The notes under the pieces are model-generated. The model saw only the letters and a program-made list of their open reading frames with translations, was not told the DNA's origin and searched no databases. A DNA stretch of 64,000 bases, taken from contig JAEYVY010000019.1 in NCBI GenBank assembly GCA_023429375.1, positions 1 through 64,000 of the forward strand, in the 5' to 3' direction. The stretch comes from Bacteroidota bacterium. Its GTDB lineage: Bacteria; Bacteroidota; Bacteroidia; Bacteroidales; Tannerellaceae. The position numbers and the translations under genes are program-made. Of this stretch, positions 1-9,167 are shown piece by piece. Every line of letters starts with the position of its first letter. Within the stretch, counting starts at the first letter, position 1.

Positions 1-203
1 AATCAACAGAATGCTACAATGATATTCGTAGAATGAAAGCCTTAGGGGAAAACTTCGTAGAATTGAAGAACCCTAACAAATTCCCTCTTCGTTTACCTTA
101 TGGTGGTTCTGATACGGTAAATAATCCAAATGTTAAACAAATATTTGGTGATGGACAATATGTGTACACTGAACCTGTTTGGTGGGCTGGTGGAACCAGA
201 TAA
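1..203 (+). CDS. SusD/RagB family lipoprotein, C-terminal fragment
   Basis: Only the last 66 codons are inside the window, read in the frame that stops at 201-203; the 5' part lies off the left edge. The visible peptide contains CYNDIRRMKALGEN and FPLRLPYGGSDTVNNPN and ends in WWAGGTR. This matches the C-terminal end of SusD-like outer-membrane glycan-binding lipoproteins, where the last helix and a conserved proline-rich segment close the fold. SusD proteins form a lid on a SusC TonB-dependent channel, and the partner SusC is presumably just upstream. The stop is followed 51 nt later by the same terminator module that follows the next two SusD genes, so this is the first of three related cassettes. 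Confidence 0.8.
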   Translation, partial: STECYNDIRRMKALGENFVELKNPNKFPLRLPYGGSDTVNNPNVKQIFGDGQYVYTEPVWWAGGTR

Positions 204-720
204 TTTTACTCTAAAAAATAATATTATAAATAAACAGGCTGGAATTAGTTTAACATAAACACCGCTTGATTTGTAACTCCTCGACGATGTGATATCGATC
301 GGGGAGTGTTTTTTGTACTGAATCATACTTATAAATTTTGTACGTTCTTCATTATTGATATTCAAAAAGAATTGTATAATGCAATATCACCATCTTTACA
401 TTTTATCATTTTATATTCTATTTGATTAATTTTTACACTTGCTTTTAATGTTGTAAAAAATACACATATATTAATTTTCAACCCATATTTAATATTAATT
501 GAAATACATTTGATGCTTTTTGTATTTTTTTATTAGTTATTTTTGGATTTTAGTTGCTTATTTAATATTTGTATATATATTTGTTGTTAATTTTTATTAG
601 CACAATAAAGCATAATATAAGTATATCATTCTGTGCCTAGGGAATATCAAGGAATGCTCTATAAAGGTTTCAAATTCCTATAATGAATGTTTTCAACCAC
701 TAAATATTTAATTTACTTAA
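204..720. other. Intergenic leader between SusCD cassettes
   Basis: About 520 nt, very AT-rich, with no convincing coding frame. It holds the conserved 3' module and terminator at 255-316, then the promoter and leader of the next SusC gene. The last 250 nt resemble the leader at 5690-5946: both carry the TTATTAGCACAA segment (about 594-605 here) and both read TGTGTTTATG across the start codon. A -33-like TTTG lies at 542-545. The candidate -7 boxes are AATATTTG (564-571), the aligned counterpart of the better box in the second leader, and TATATTTG (576-583). Confidence 0.6.
255..316 (+). terminator. Conserved 3' module with intrinsic terminator, copy 1
   Basis: The module begins ATAAACACCGCTTGATTTG and continues into a hairpin with arms CTCCTCGA (277-284) and TCGGGGAG. 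An inner CGAT/ATCG stem surrounds a GTGAT loop, and a T-run follows. The single arm change relative to the other copies (T at 281) still pairs as G-U, so the fold is preserved. Copies 2 and 3 differ from this one at about 3-4 of the first 59 positions. Confidence 0.85.
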
Positions 721-732
721 TTGTATGTGTTT

Positions 733-3700
733 ATGATAAAAAAGTTAACTCATCTACTATTATGCTTGTTTATAGGCATAGGATTTATTAATGCTCAGAC
801 GACTACCATAAAAGGTGTAGTCATATCTGCTGAGGATAATGAGCCAATTATTGGAGCCTCTATTTTAGTAAAGGGAACAACTGTAGGAACGGTTACTGAT
901 TTTGACGGCGCATTCCAGCTTAATGTACCAACCAGCGCAAGAACTTTGACTGTATCTTACATCGGTATGACTACTCAAGAAGTTGCAATAGCTCCAGATA
1001 TTAGAGTATTACTTGAAACTGACACCCAAAACCTTGATGAAGTAGTTGTTATTGGGTATGGTACACAACGTAAAAAAGATGTTACGAGCTCAATTTCTCA
1101 CTTAAAAGGCGATGATCTTGCGTCAAAAGCTTCACCAAGCTTTATGCAACAAATGGCAGGTAGAGCTTCAGGCGTACAAGTTATTTCTCCTTCGGGCGAC
1201 GTAACCCAACCTCCTCGCGTAGTAATTCGTGGTGTTGGTACTATTTCCTCTTCCAACTCACCTTTGTATGTAATCAACGGAGTTCCGGTAACTTCTGGTA
1301 ATATTGGTTATTCGTATTCTAACAACAATGCCTTAGCGGATATTAACCCATCGGATATCGAATCATTTGAAATTCTTAAAGATGGTGCAGCTACAGCTAT
1401 CTACGGTTCTCGTGCTGCAAACGGGGTAGTTCTCATAACTACAAAACAAGGTAAACAAGGTAGTGCAAAAATCACGTATGATACTTGGGTTGGATGGTCA
1501 AAATCATCTAAACTTTATGATCTATTAGATGCACAAGAGTTCGTTACAATTGCTAATGAAAAGTATCGTAACACTTCTGCAAAAGAACAAGCCTTTATGG
1601 ATGATAAAGGGACAAATACAAATTGGTACGATCATACATTCAGAACAGGGGTACAACATAGCCATACGGTATCAATTTCAGGTGCTACTCCTCAAACACA
1701 GTATTATATGTCAGCTGGCTATACAGATCAAAAAGGTGTTGTCATCAATAACTCATATAGCCGCTATACATTTAATGCCAGAGCGGAACATAAATTCTTA
1801 AAAGACTATGTAACTGCCGGATTCTCTTTAAATGCATCAAACCAAAACAACTCAGGTCCATCAAAAGGGACAAACTCTGTTAATGACAATATGGCAGCAA
1901 GTTCCAGAATGCTTCCTAACGTTGCAGTTTATAATCCAGAAGATCCTACAGGTTATAATATTGATCCGTCAGACCGCAAATCACTTGGTAAGGGAGCAAA
2001 CTTAAGAACTATAGAAAACACGATTTCTAACATTGTATGGGTTCTAAAAAACAACAAGCAAGCAAATGTTTCATGGCGCTTACTTCCAACCGCTCATATT
2101 GACATCAAACCTTTGAAATGGTTAAATTACAGAGCATTAGTTGGTGCTGAAGTCATACTCGTTGAAGATACATATGTATGGAAACCGGAATCTGGGGATG
2201 GTTTTGGTTATAAGGGATTAATAAATAACACCAATACCAAAAGACAACGTTGGAATTTCCAGAACATTTTGAGTATGAACAAATCATTCGGACTGCACAA
2301 TGTAGATGCAACTGCAGTTGCCGAATGGACTAATTACGAATATTCTTCAATAACAGCAAATGGTCGTGAATTCTCAGATCCATTTTTTGTTAACAAATTA
2401 ATTTCAAACACCTATGTAACCCAAGGTTCTGGTGGATCATGGACAACAAACGGTCTGGCTTCTTATATTTTGCGTGCCAACTACAATTACAATAGTTTGT
2501 ATTATATAGGAGGTTCTGTTCGTAGGGATGGTATTTCAAGTTTACATAAGAGCCAACGTTGGGGGGTATTTTACGGAGCCTCTGCTGCTGTTCGTCTTTC
2601 TAATCTAGAAGCTTGGAAGAATAGCTCTTTAAATGATGTTGTTAACGACTTCCGTTTGAGAGGTAGCCTTGCTGAAGTTGGAAATGATAGACTTTCCGGA
2701 AACTTCATGTATAATGATGTGTTTGGAGGTCAAAAATATGGCGATCAACCAGGTTTGGCCTATTCTCAAGCAGGTAATGCTAACCTGAAATGGGAAAAAC
2801 AAAAGATTTATGACATCGGTTTTGACATGGGTCTTTTCGACAGTCGACTCAACTTCGTGTTTGCTTATTGGAATAAAGACAATAGCGATATTGTACTTGA
2901 TGTTCCAACTCCTCCGTCTTTGGGTATTCCATGGAATGAAATTGCTCAGAACTATGGAAGAATCAAAAATGATGGTATTGAAATGGAAGTAAGTGGATAC
3001 ATTCTTCAAAACAAAGATTTTAACTGGAGATCTTCTTTTAACTTTTCAACTCAAAAAAGTCAAGTTATAACATTGGTAAATGAAATTCCATACGAACATT
3101 ATATCTTGAGAGAAGGAGAAAGCTTAAATGCACTTTGGGGATTCAGATATGCCGGTGTAAACATGGCAAATGGTAACCCGATGTATTATAAAGCTGACAA
3201 CACAATCATCCAGGGAGATCCTGTTTCAAGTAAATACTTCATTTACAATCCTCAGAATCCGGAAGAGATGACACAATCAGCGAATCTTACAGAAGACGAC
3301 AAAGTCATTTTAGGAAACTCCTTACCTAGTTGGTTTGGTGGTTGGGATAACACAGTTACTTGGAAAAACTTTGATTTCAATATCTTCTTCCGTTTCTCAG
3401 GAGGTAATAAGATTGCTAACGTTACACGTAGAGAAATGTTGAATCAAGGATTCATGAATAATAGTGCAGAAATTTTAGGTCGCTGGCAAAGCAAAGAAAA
3501 TCCGGGTGATGGAAAAACCCCTAAGCTATACTACGGTAAAGCAAGCTTTATCAACTTAGAAGGTCAAGGTTCATCTCGTTGGGTTGAAGACGGTGATTTC
3601 TTAAAGCTTCAAAACGTATCAATTGGCTACACACTGCCGAAACATATCTGCAAAATGTTGAGTATCGATAAGATGAGAGTGTATATACAAGGACAAAACT

Positions 3701-3822
3701 TATTAACCTTCACCGATTATAGTGGTCTTGATCCAGAAGGCTACACTACAATTCCTGGTGTAGACTGGAATGGTAATCCTCAACAGCGTACATTTATGAT
3801 GGGTCTAAGTGTTGGATTTTAA
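733..3822 (+). CDS. SusC/RagA family TonB-dependent outer-membrane receptor
   Basis: Predicted outer-membrane channel that imports a ligand captured by its SusD partner, energised by TonB. I chose the ATG at 733, which gives MIKKLTHLLLCLFIGIGF, a clean signal peptide ending near NAQ; an in-frame TTG at 721 would only add MYVF. Order of domains: signal peptide, carboxypeptidase-regulatory-like domain (about residues 25-105, with IIGASILVKGT and TVTDFDG), the LDEVVVIGYGTQ segment typical of SusC, plug (about 110-235, ending in GSRAANGVVLITTKQG), then a long beta-barrel ending in LSVGF. Length (1029 aa) is normal. No STN domain is present, so sigma/anti-sigma control is not expected. The next gene, 24 nt downstream, is its SusD. 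The first 100 residues closely resemble the SusC at 5947, while the barrels differ. The substrate cannot be read from the sequence; no glycosidase is adjacent. Confidence 0.93.
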   Translation: MIKKLTHLLLCLFIGIGFINAQTTTIKGVVISAEDNEPIIGASILVKGTTVGTVTDFDGAFQLNVPTSARTLTVSYIGMTTQEVAIAPDIRVLLETDTQNLDEVVVIGYGTQRKKDVTSSISHLKGDDLASKASPSFMQQMAGRASGVQVISPSGDVTQPPRVVIRGVGTISSSNSPLYVINGVPVTSGNIGYSYSNNNALADINPSDIESFEILKDGAATAIYGSRAANGVVLITTKQGKQGSAKITYDTWVGWSKSSKLYDLLDAQEFVTIANEKYRNTSAKEQAFMDDKGTNTNWYDHTFRTGVQHSHTVSISGATPQTQYYMSAGYTDQKGVVINNSYSRYTFNARAEHKFLKDYVTAGFSLNASNQNNSGPSKGTNSVNDNMAASSRMLPNVAVYNPEDPTGYNIDPSDRKSLGKGANLRTIENTISNIVWVLKNNKQANVSWRLLPTAHIDIKPLKWLNYRALVGAEVILVEDTYVWKPESGDGFGYKGLINNTNTKRQRWNFQNILSMNKSFGLHNVDATAVAEWTNYEYSSITANGREFSDPFFVNKLISNTYVTQGSGGSWTTNGLASYILRANYNYNSLYYIGGSVRRDGISSLHKSQRWGVFYGASAAVRLSNLEAWKNSSLNDVVNDFRLRGSLAEVGNDRLSGNFMYNDVFGGQKYGDQPGLAYSQAGNANLKWEKQKIYDIGFDMGLFDSRLNFVFAYWNKDNSDIVLDVPTPPSLGIPWNEIAQNYGRIKNDGIEMEVSGYILQNKDFNWRSSFNFSTQKSQVITLVNEIPYEHYILREGESLNALWGFRYAGVNMANGNPMYYKADNTIIQGDPVSSKYFIYNPQNPEEMTQSANLTEDDKVILGNSLPSWFGGWDNTVTWKNFDFNIFFRFSGGNKIANVTRREMLNQGFMNNSAEILGRWQSKENPGDGKTPKLYYGKASFINLEGQGSSRWVEDGDFLKLQNVSIGYTLPKHICKMLSIDKMRVYIQGQNLLTFTDYSGLDPEGYTTIPGVDWNGNPQQRTFMMGLSVGF

Positions 3823-3846
3823 TTAAAAGACAAAATATTGATTAAT

Positions 3847-5460
3847 ATGAAAAGAAACATTCTATATATACTATTTTTTGGAACTGGCATACTTGCAACA
3901 AGTTGTACAGATCAAGCCATAAACCTGGAGCAAAAAGATGCAATCACCTATGATGTTGCATTCTCCACAAAGCAACGCTGTGAGTTATCAATTGTTGGTT
4001 GTTATGATGCCGCACAAAGTGGTTATTACCCAGGCAATGATCAAAGACGTGGTTATCCTTTCGGCGCAGCAACTGTTCAACAGGGTGACATGAAAGGTGA
4101 AGATATGATTAATGTTCAACAATTCTTCGCTGTTACATACAATGGTGACTATTCCGTTTCATCTCCGAACGGTCAAGCTCATTGGGAATGTACATATCAA
4201 ATGATCAACAAAATTAATATCGTAATCGAAGGCCTTAGAGATGCTGCCACAAAAGGTGTTATCACTTCTGAAGAAGCACTTGACGGTGAAGCTGAAGTAC
4301 GCTTCCTAAGAGCATTAGGTCTGCACGAATTATTAGTATACTTCTCCATGCCATATGCAGCGACTCCAGACGCTTCGCATCATGGTGTTCCTGTAAGCAC
4401 AGTGCCAATCAATACGATAGATAAGGTAAATGAAGCTAAAGAAGCTGGTCGTGCTTCTGTAAAAGCCACATACGATCAGATTTTAGATGACTTAGATTTC
4501 GCTGAAGCAAATCTGAAAACTAAGCAGCAAAGAGCAAATGCATATAAGATTTCTCGTGCTACAAAAGTTGCAGCCATTGCATTGAAAGCTCGCGTTTATC
4601 AACACATGAGTATGTGGGACAAGGTAATTGCAGAATCTAACAAAATAGTAAGCACATCTGCTCCATTCACAAGTCCAATTGACGGTTACAAATTAATGGA
4701 ACAACCTGAAGGTGTTTTTGCAAATAACAAAGACAATTCTGAATCAATTTTCTCTATTGAAAATGCAGTTCTTGATAACGCAACAAACAATGGATCACTT
4801 TCTCAATTCTACTCTACAGTACGTAGTTTGGTTGCAGTAAGTCCAATTATCATCAATGCCGATTTCTGGCTTGAAGATGACTTAAGAAGAGAACAGCTAT
4901 TATCTAGAGCTAACTATGGTTCCATCAACGCATTCTGGTCATGGAAATACCGTGCAGGAACTGTAATGGACGATTGGACACCAATTCTCAGATATTCTGA
5001 AGTTCTATTAAACTATGCTGAAGCTGAAGCCCGTCAAAATGGAGTAACACAGAAAGCTGTAGATCTATTAAATGCTGTTCGTAACAGAGCTGTAAAAGAT
5101 TCTGCAAAGCAATTCAATCTATCATCATTTGCTAATGTAGACGCATTAATGACAGCCATTCTTCAAGAACGTAGAATTGAATTCCTTGCAGAAGGAAGAC
5201 GTTGGCCAGATATTCATCGTTTGACTTATGACAAATATGCTGTTAAAGCAGCTGATGGAAAACCAGGAGTTCCTACAAAAGCTTCTTGGGGTAGTATGTC
5301 TACTAGTTCTTATGCACCTGCATCAGGTGTTGTAGATCCGGCTATCTTGAAAACTCCTGGATTTAACTTTGAAGATAGAAGATATATTTTCCCTATTCCA
5401 CTATCTGAAATAAGTTCAAATCCAAAATTAGCATCACAACAAAATGCAGGCTGGGATTAA
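3847..5460 (+). CDS. SusD/RagB family ligand-binding lipoprotein
   Basis: Surface lipoprotein partner of the SusC just upstream. The ATG at 3847 gives MKRNILYILFFGTGILATSC, with a lipobox (LATSC) that places the acylated cysteine near residue 20; an in-frame TTG at 3838 is less likely. The body has the alpha-helical TPR-like SusD features: AEVRFLRALGLHELLVYF in the N-terminal half, and near the C-terminus the YSEVLLNYAEAEAR helix, the RRIEFLAEGRRWPDIHRL block and the final FPIPLSEISSNP and NAGWD segments, which are strongly typical of RagB/SusD. Length (537 aa) is usual. It is co-transcribed with the SusC and followed 6 nt after the stop by terminator module copy 2. Ligand unknown. Confidence 0.92.
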   Translation: MKRNILYILFFGTGILATSCTDQAINLEQKDAITYDVAFSTKQRCELSIVGCYDAAQSGYYPGNDQRRGYPFGAATVQQGDMKGEDMINVQQFFAVTYNGDYSVSSPNGQAHWECTYQMINKINIVIEGLRDAATKGVITSEEALDGEAEVRFLRALGLHELLVYFSMPYAATPDASHHGVPVSTVPINTIDKVNEAKEAGRASVKATYDQILDDLDFAEANLKTKQQRANAYKISRATKVAAIALKARVYQHMSMWDKVIAESNKIVSTSAPFTSPIDGYKLMEQPEGVFANNKDNSESIFSIENAVLDNATNNGSLSQFYSTVRSLVAVSPIIINADFWLEDDLRREQLLSRANYGSINAFWSWKYRAGTVMDDWTPILRYSEVLLNYAEAEARQNGVTQKAVDLLNAVRNRAVKDSAKQFNLSSFANVDALMTAILQERRIEFLAEGRRWPDIHRLTYDKYAVKAADGKPGVPTKASWGSMSTSSYAPASGVVDPAILKTPGFNFEDRRYIFPIPLSEISSNPKLASQQNAGWD

Positions 5461-5466
5461 TTATAC

Positions 5467-5530
5467 ATAAACACCGCTTGATTTGTAGCTCCCCGACGAT
5501 GTGATATCGTTCGGGGAGTATTTTTATATT
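5467..5530 (+). terminator. Conserved 3' module with intrinsic terminator, copy 2
   Basis: Begins ATAAACACCGCTTGATTTG 7 nt after the SusD stop. The hairpin has arms CTCCCCGA and TCGGGGAG, an inner CGAT/ATCG stem and a GTGAT loop, followed by ATTTTTATATT. Similarity to copy 1 continues to a shared ATCATACTTA at about 5534-5543. Confidence 0.85.
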
Positions 5531-5748
5531 TAGATCATACTTAAAAAAATAAGATTGACTTTCAATTTAGCCATGAGAAGTATAGAATCAAACCACATTA
5601 CATTTTTTCATTTTTGTATTTTACAACACTATTGTGCATATTTCACACTTAATATATAATGTGTTTAAAAACACACTTTTCACATTTCACCTATTTAAGG
5701 CAAAAATATATGATATTTTCAAACGTTTAATATGAATTTTAATAGTTT

Positions 5749-5791
5749 TTTGATCAAAATATTGCATAATTTATATTTGTATCTATATTTG
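5749..5791 (+). promoter_or_regulatory. Bacteroidetes-type promoter of the second SusCD pair
   Basis: TTTG at 5749-5752, a 19-nt spacer and TATATTTG at 5772-5779 match the Bacteroidetes housekeeping consensus TTTG / TAnnTTTG. A second perfect -7 box, TATATTTG at 5784-5791, lies 12 nt further on, so two start points are possible. The start codon is about 160 nt downstream, leaving a long leader. Confidence 0.6.
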
Positions 5792-5946
5792 CATTTAATA
5801 ATTATTAGCACAACAAAACATAATATTTATTCAAAGCGATGTTCTGTACAAACTCTAATATTATTAAGGATTGCTAGGTCGGGTGTTTCCTAATTCATGT
5901 AGATATTTTTAATCACTTTATTTTATTCATTTAATATTATGTGTTT

Positions 5947-8900
5947 ATGTTGAAAAAACTAACTTCTCTACTTCTATGTCTATATTTAGGCATTGGATTT
6001 GTTTGTGCTCAGACGACTGCCGTTAAAGGAGTAGTCTTATCCGCTGAGGATAACGAGCCGATAATTGGGGCCTCTATTTTAGCTAAAGGCACCTCTATTG
6101 GAACAGTTACGGATCTTGATGGTGCATTCCAGTTGAATGTCCCAAATTCTTCCAAAACGCTTGTTGTCTCTTATATTGGGATGACCACTCAAGAAGTGGC
6201 TGTATCACCTAATGTAAGAGTAATTTTGCAGACAGACACAAAAGCGCTTGACGAAGTAATCGTTGTAGCGTATGGTACAGCTAAAAAAGCTTCGTTTACA
6301 GGTTCTGCAGCATCTCTAAGCTCACAAGCGATTGAAAAACGCCCATTAACAAATGCAACATCTGCACTAGAAGGTACCGCCACTGGTGTACAGACAACAT
6401 CTTCGTTGGGACAACCAGGAGAATCTCCATCTGTTCGTATTCGTGGATTTGGCTCTGTTAATGCCTCTAATGCACCTTTATATGTAGTTGATGGAGCTAT
6501 TTTCAATGGAAATATTGCAAATATCAACCCTGCGGATATTGAATCAATCACTGTATTAAAAGATGCAGCTTCTACCTCTTTGTACGGTTCAAGTGCAGGA
6601 AACGGAGTTGTATTAATTACTACAAAAAAGGGTAATGATGCAGCTAGTGTAAATCTTAACATCACACAAGGATGGTCAAACCGTGCTTATAAAGATTATG
6701 CATTACTTAATGTATGGGATTACTATCCAATTCAATGGGAAATGTTGAAACAAGCTCACATTTCGACAGGTAAAACTCCTGATGCAGCAGCATTAGCAGC
6801 ATCTAATGAAATTGGTGGCCGATTGAAATATAATCCATTTGTTGGAATAAAGGATAATGAAATTGTTGGAACAGATGGAAGACTAAACCCACAGGCTAAT
6901 AGTTTAAAATGGGGAGATGACTTGGATTGGGAAAGTGAAGCTTTCGGATCCGGATATCGTCAGGAATATAATTTAAGCTATAGTAGTAAAACTGACAAAA
7001 GTGATACATACGCATCTATTGCTTATCTTGATGATAAAGGTTACATGTTAAAAACAGACTTTGAACGTTATTCAGGGCGTATTAATTATAATATTAATCC
7101 TGTTAAATGGTTTAAATCTGGTTTAAATGTATCTATGATGCGTTCAAATTCAAATTATTCTTCTTCAACATCAGGAAACTCAAGCAGCTATAGCAACTTA
7201 ACACGTTTTATTCGTACTACAGCTCCTATTTACCCAGTACATAAACATGATTTAAACACTGGAGCTTATCTGAACAAATTAGGAGAACCAACGACTAATC
7301 CGGCTGAGTACGTTTATGACTATGACGGACCTAGACTATCCAATAATGGTCGTGACGCTATTGCTGAAACCAAGTTAAATAGTCGTTTTTACTCAAGACA
7401 ATCTACAATGGGTAAAGGTTATATCACCATCACACCAATAGAAGGATTGAATATGACTACTAATTACTCACTTGAAAACTCTGACGATAGAAGAAAGGTT
7501 TATGAAAACCCTTATGTTGGTGACGGTACAGCAGGTCCTGCTCGTTTGGCATTAACATCAACCCGTAGCCTTACTCAAACTTTAAATCAATTGGTTAACT
7601 ATTCAAAATCATTTAACAAAAACAATTTTGATTTACTCTTAGGTCATGAAAATTTTTCGTATAAATACGAATATTTCTATTCTATGAAGACTGGAGAGAT
7701 TGTTCCTAACGTATATGATTTCGAAAACTTCACAGGTATAAACAGCATTAGCTCATATACTCATAATTATAAAAAGGAAGGATATTTTACTCGTTTAAAT
7801 TATGACTATGACAACAAGTATTATGCTTCTATATCTTACAGAAAAGATGGTAGCTCACGCTTCTCGAAAGAAAATCGTTGGGGTAATTTCTGGGCATTCG
7901 GTGGTTCATGGAGAATTAGTGAAGAAAACTTCATGGCTGAATATAGCTGGATCAACAACTTGAAACTTCGTGCTTCTTATGGTGAAACAGGAAATGACTC
8001 TGTTCTAGATGCTGATGGATATAGCATGTATTATCCTTATCAAACACTTTATGAATTAGGTATTAACAATAGTACTGAAGCAGGAGCCTATTTCTCAGTT
8101 CTTTCAAATAGAAATCTACTTTGGGAAACACAGATGTCAACAGACGTTGCTATTGAATTTGGTCTATTTGATCGCTTAAGTGGTACAATCGAATATTTCA
8201 AAAAGAGTTCAAAAGATTTGTTGTTTGACGTTTCTCAACCTACATCAACCGGTGTGTCATTTTTAACCCAAAATATTGGTAAAGTTAAGAATGAAGGTGT
8301 TGAAATTGAGTTAAACTATCAAATTTTAAAACAAAAGAATTGGAGAGCATCCCTTGGTTTGAACTCTACATTCATTTCTAACAAAATTGTTCGCTTACCT
8401 GAAGTAAACAGAGAAAATGGTATTATAAGTGGAAGCAAAAAGTTGATGGAAGGTCATTCAATCTATGAATTCTGGTTGAGACAATGGTATGGTGTAAATC
8501 CTGAAAATGGAGATGGCCTCTATTACCTTAGCCCTGAAGCAGATCAAAACAACGCAACAGTAAAAGCTACTATAGTTGAGATTGATGGAGAGAAATTAAC
8601 TAATTCACACACTTATGCTAAATACGACTTTAGTGGATCTTCTGTTCCGAAAGTATATGGTGGCTTTAACTTAAACCTTGGATATAAAGCATTTGATCTT
8701 AGTGCAGTATTCTCTTATTCATTAGGAGGCAAGTTGCTAGATAACGTATATGCTAGTGCTATGAGTAATAGTGAATTTGGTTACGCTCAACATGAAGACT
8801 TGAAAAAAGCTTGGAAAAAACCGGGAGATATAACTGACGTACCTCGTTTGGATAACAATGCAACCCATTCAACAAATATTGGACAAAGTTACTCTACCCG

Positions 8901-9138
8901 TTGGTTAATCAAGTCTGATTATCTGAATCTAAGATCAGTAACCTTTGCATATACATTACCTAAGTCTTTACTAAGCAAAATTCAAATTAAGGATGCTAGA
9001 CTTAATTTAAGTGCTGAAAATCTATTTATGCTTAAAGCTAGACAGGGCTTAAATCCACAGGCTAACTACGGAGGTATAACCTACAATGAGTATATGCCTG
9101 CAAGGACTATCACCTTAGGAGTTAATGTTGCATTTTAA
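5947..9138 (+). CDS. SusC/RagA family TonB-dependent outer-membrane receptor
   Basis: Outer-membrane active importer paired with the SusD at 9168. The ATG at 5947 gives MLKKLTSLLLCLYLGIGF and a signal peptide ending near VCAQ; an in-frame GTG at 5941 adds only MF. Domains: signal peptide, carboxypeptidase-regulatory-like domain (about 25-105, with IIGASILAKGT and TVTDLDG), LDEVIVVAYGTAKK, plug (about 115-235, with SSAGNGVVLITTKKG) and a barrel ending in LGVNVAF. 1063 aa is normal. Up to about residue 105 the protein is nearly a paralogue of the SusC at 733; after that only family-level similarity remains. There is no STN domain and no regulator next to it. The ligand cannot be inferred because no degradative enzyme is encoded in the cassette. 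Confidence 0.93.
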   Translation: MLKKLTSLLLCLYLGIGFVCAQTTAVKGVVLSAEDNEPIIGASILAKGTSIGTVTDLDGAFQLNVPNSSKTLVVSYIGMTTQEVAVSPNVRVILQTDTKALDEVIVVAYGTAKKASFTGSAASLSSQAIEKRPLTNATSALEGTATGVQTTSSLGQPGESPSVRIRGFGSVNASNAPLYVVDGAIFNGNIANINPADIESITVLKDAASTSLYGSSAGNGVVLITTKKGNDAASVNLNITQGWSNRAYKDYALLNVWDYYPIQWEMLKQAHISTGKTPDAAALAASNEIGGRLKYNPFVGIKDNEIVGTDGRLNPQANSLKWGDDLDWESEAFGSGYRQEYNLSYSSKTDKSDTYASIAYLDDKGYMLKTDFERYSGRINYNINPVKWFKSGLNVSMMRSNSNYSSSTSGNSSSYSNLTRFIRTTAPIYPVHKHDLNTGAYLNKLGEPTTNPAEYVYDYDGPRLSNNGRDAIAETKLNSRFYSRQSTMGKGYITITPIEGLNMTTNYSLENSDDRRKVYENPYVGDGTAGPARLALTSTRSLTQTLNQLVNYSKSFNKNNFDLLLGHENFSYKYEYFYSMKTGEIVPNVYDFENFTGINSISSYTHNYKKEGYFTRLNYDYDNKYYASISYRKDGSSRFSKENRWGNFWAFGGSWRISEENFMAEYSWINNLKLRASYGETGNDSVLDADGYSMYYPYQTLYELGINNSTEAGAYFSVLSNRNLLWETQMSTDVAIEFGLFDRLSGTIEYFKKSSKDLLFDVSQPTSTGVSFLTQNIGKVKNEGVEIELNYQILKQKNWRASLGLNSTFISNKIVRLPEVNRENGIISGSKKLMEGHSIYEFWLRQWYGVNPENGDGLYYLSPEADQNNATVKATIVEIDGEKLTNSHTYAKYDFSGSSVPKVYGGFNLNLGYKAFDLSAVFSYSLGGKLLDNVYASAMSNSEFGYAQHEDLKKAWKKPGDITDVPRLDNNATHSTNIGQSYSTRWLIKSDYLNLRSVTFAYTLPKSLLSKIQIKDARLNLSAENLFMLKARQGLNPQANYGGITYNEYMPARTITLGVNVAF

Positions 9139-9167
9139 TTTTATCAATCTCATTTAATATAGAACTT

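Larger units (their letters stand above)
5461..5946. other. Intergenic region with terminator and SusC promoter/leader
   Basis: No coding frame is supported. The region contains terminator module copy 2 (5467-5530), about 210 nt of AT-rich spacer, the promoter at 5749-5791 and a leader with TTATTAGCACAA (about 5803-5814). The leader and the start-codon context (TGTGTTTATG) match the region before the SusC at 733. Confidence 0.6.

Noticed and set aside
93..365. 90-aa minus-strand ORF over the SusD end and terminator
   Set aside because: It runs antisense through the real SusD C-terminus and the conserved terminator hairpin; the product is low-complexity and has no family features.
2629..3009. 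126-aa minus-strand ORF inside the first SusC gene
   Set aside because: Entirely within the SusC barrel on the opposite strand, no promoter or start context; a shadow frame.
6189..6665. 158-aa minus-strand ORF inside the SusC gene
   Set aside because: Antisense shadow of the strongly conserved SusC N-terminal and plug region; composition follows the complementary codons.
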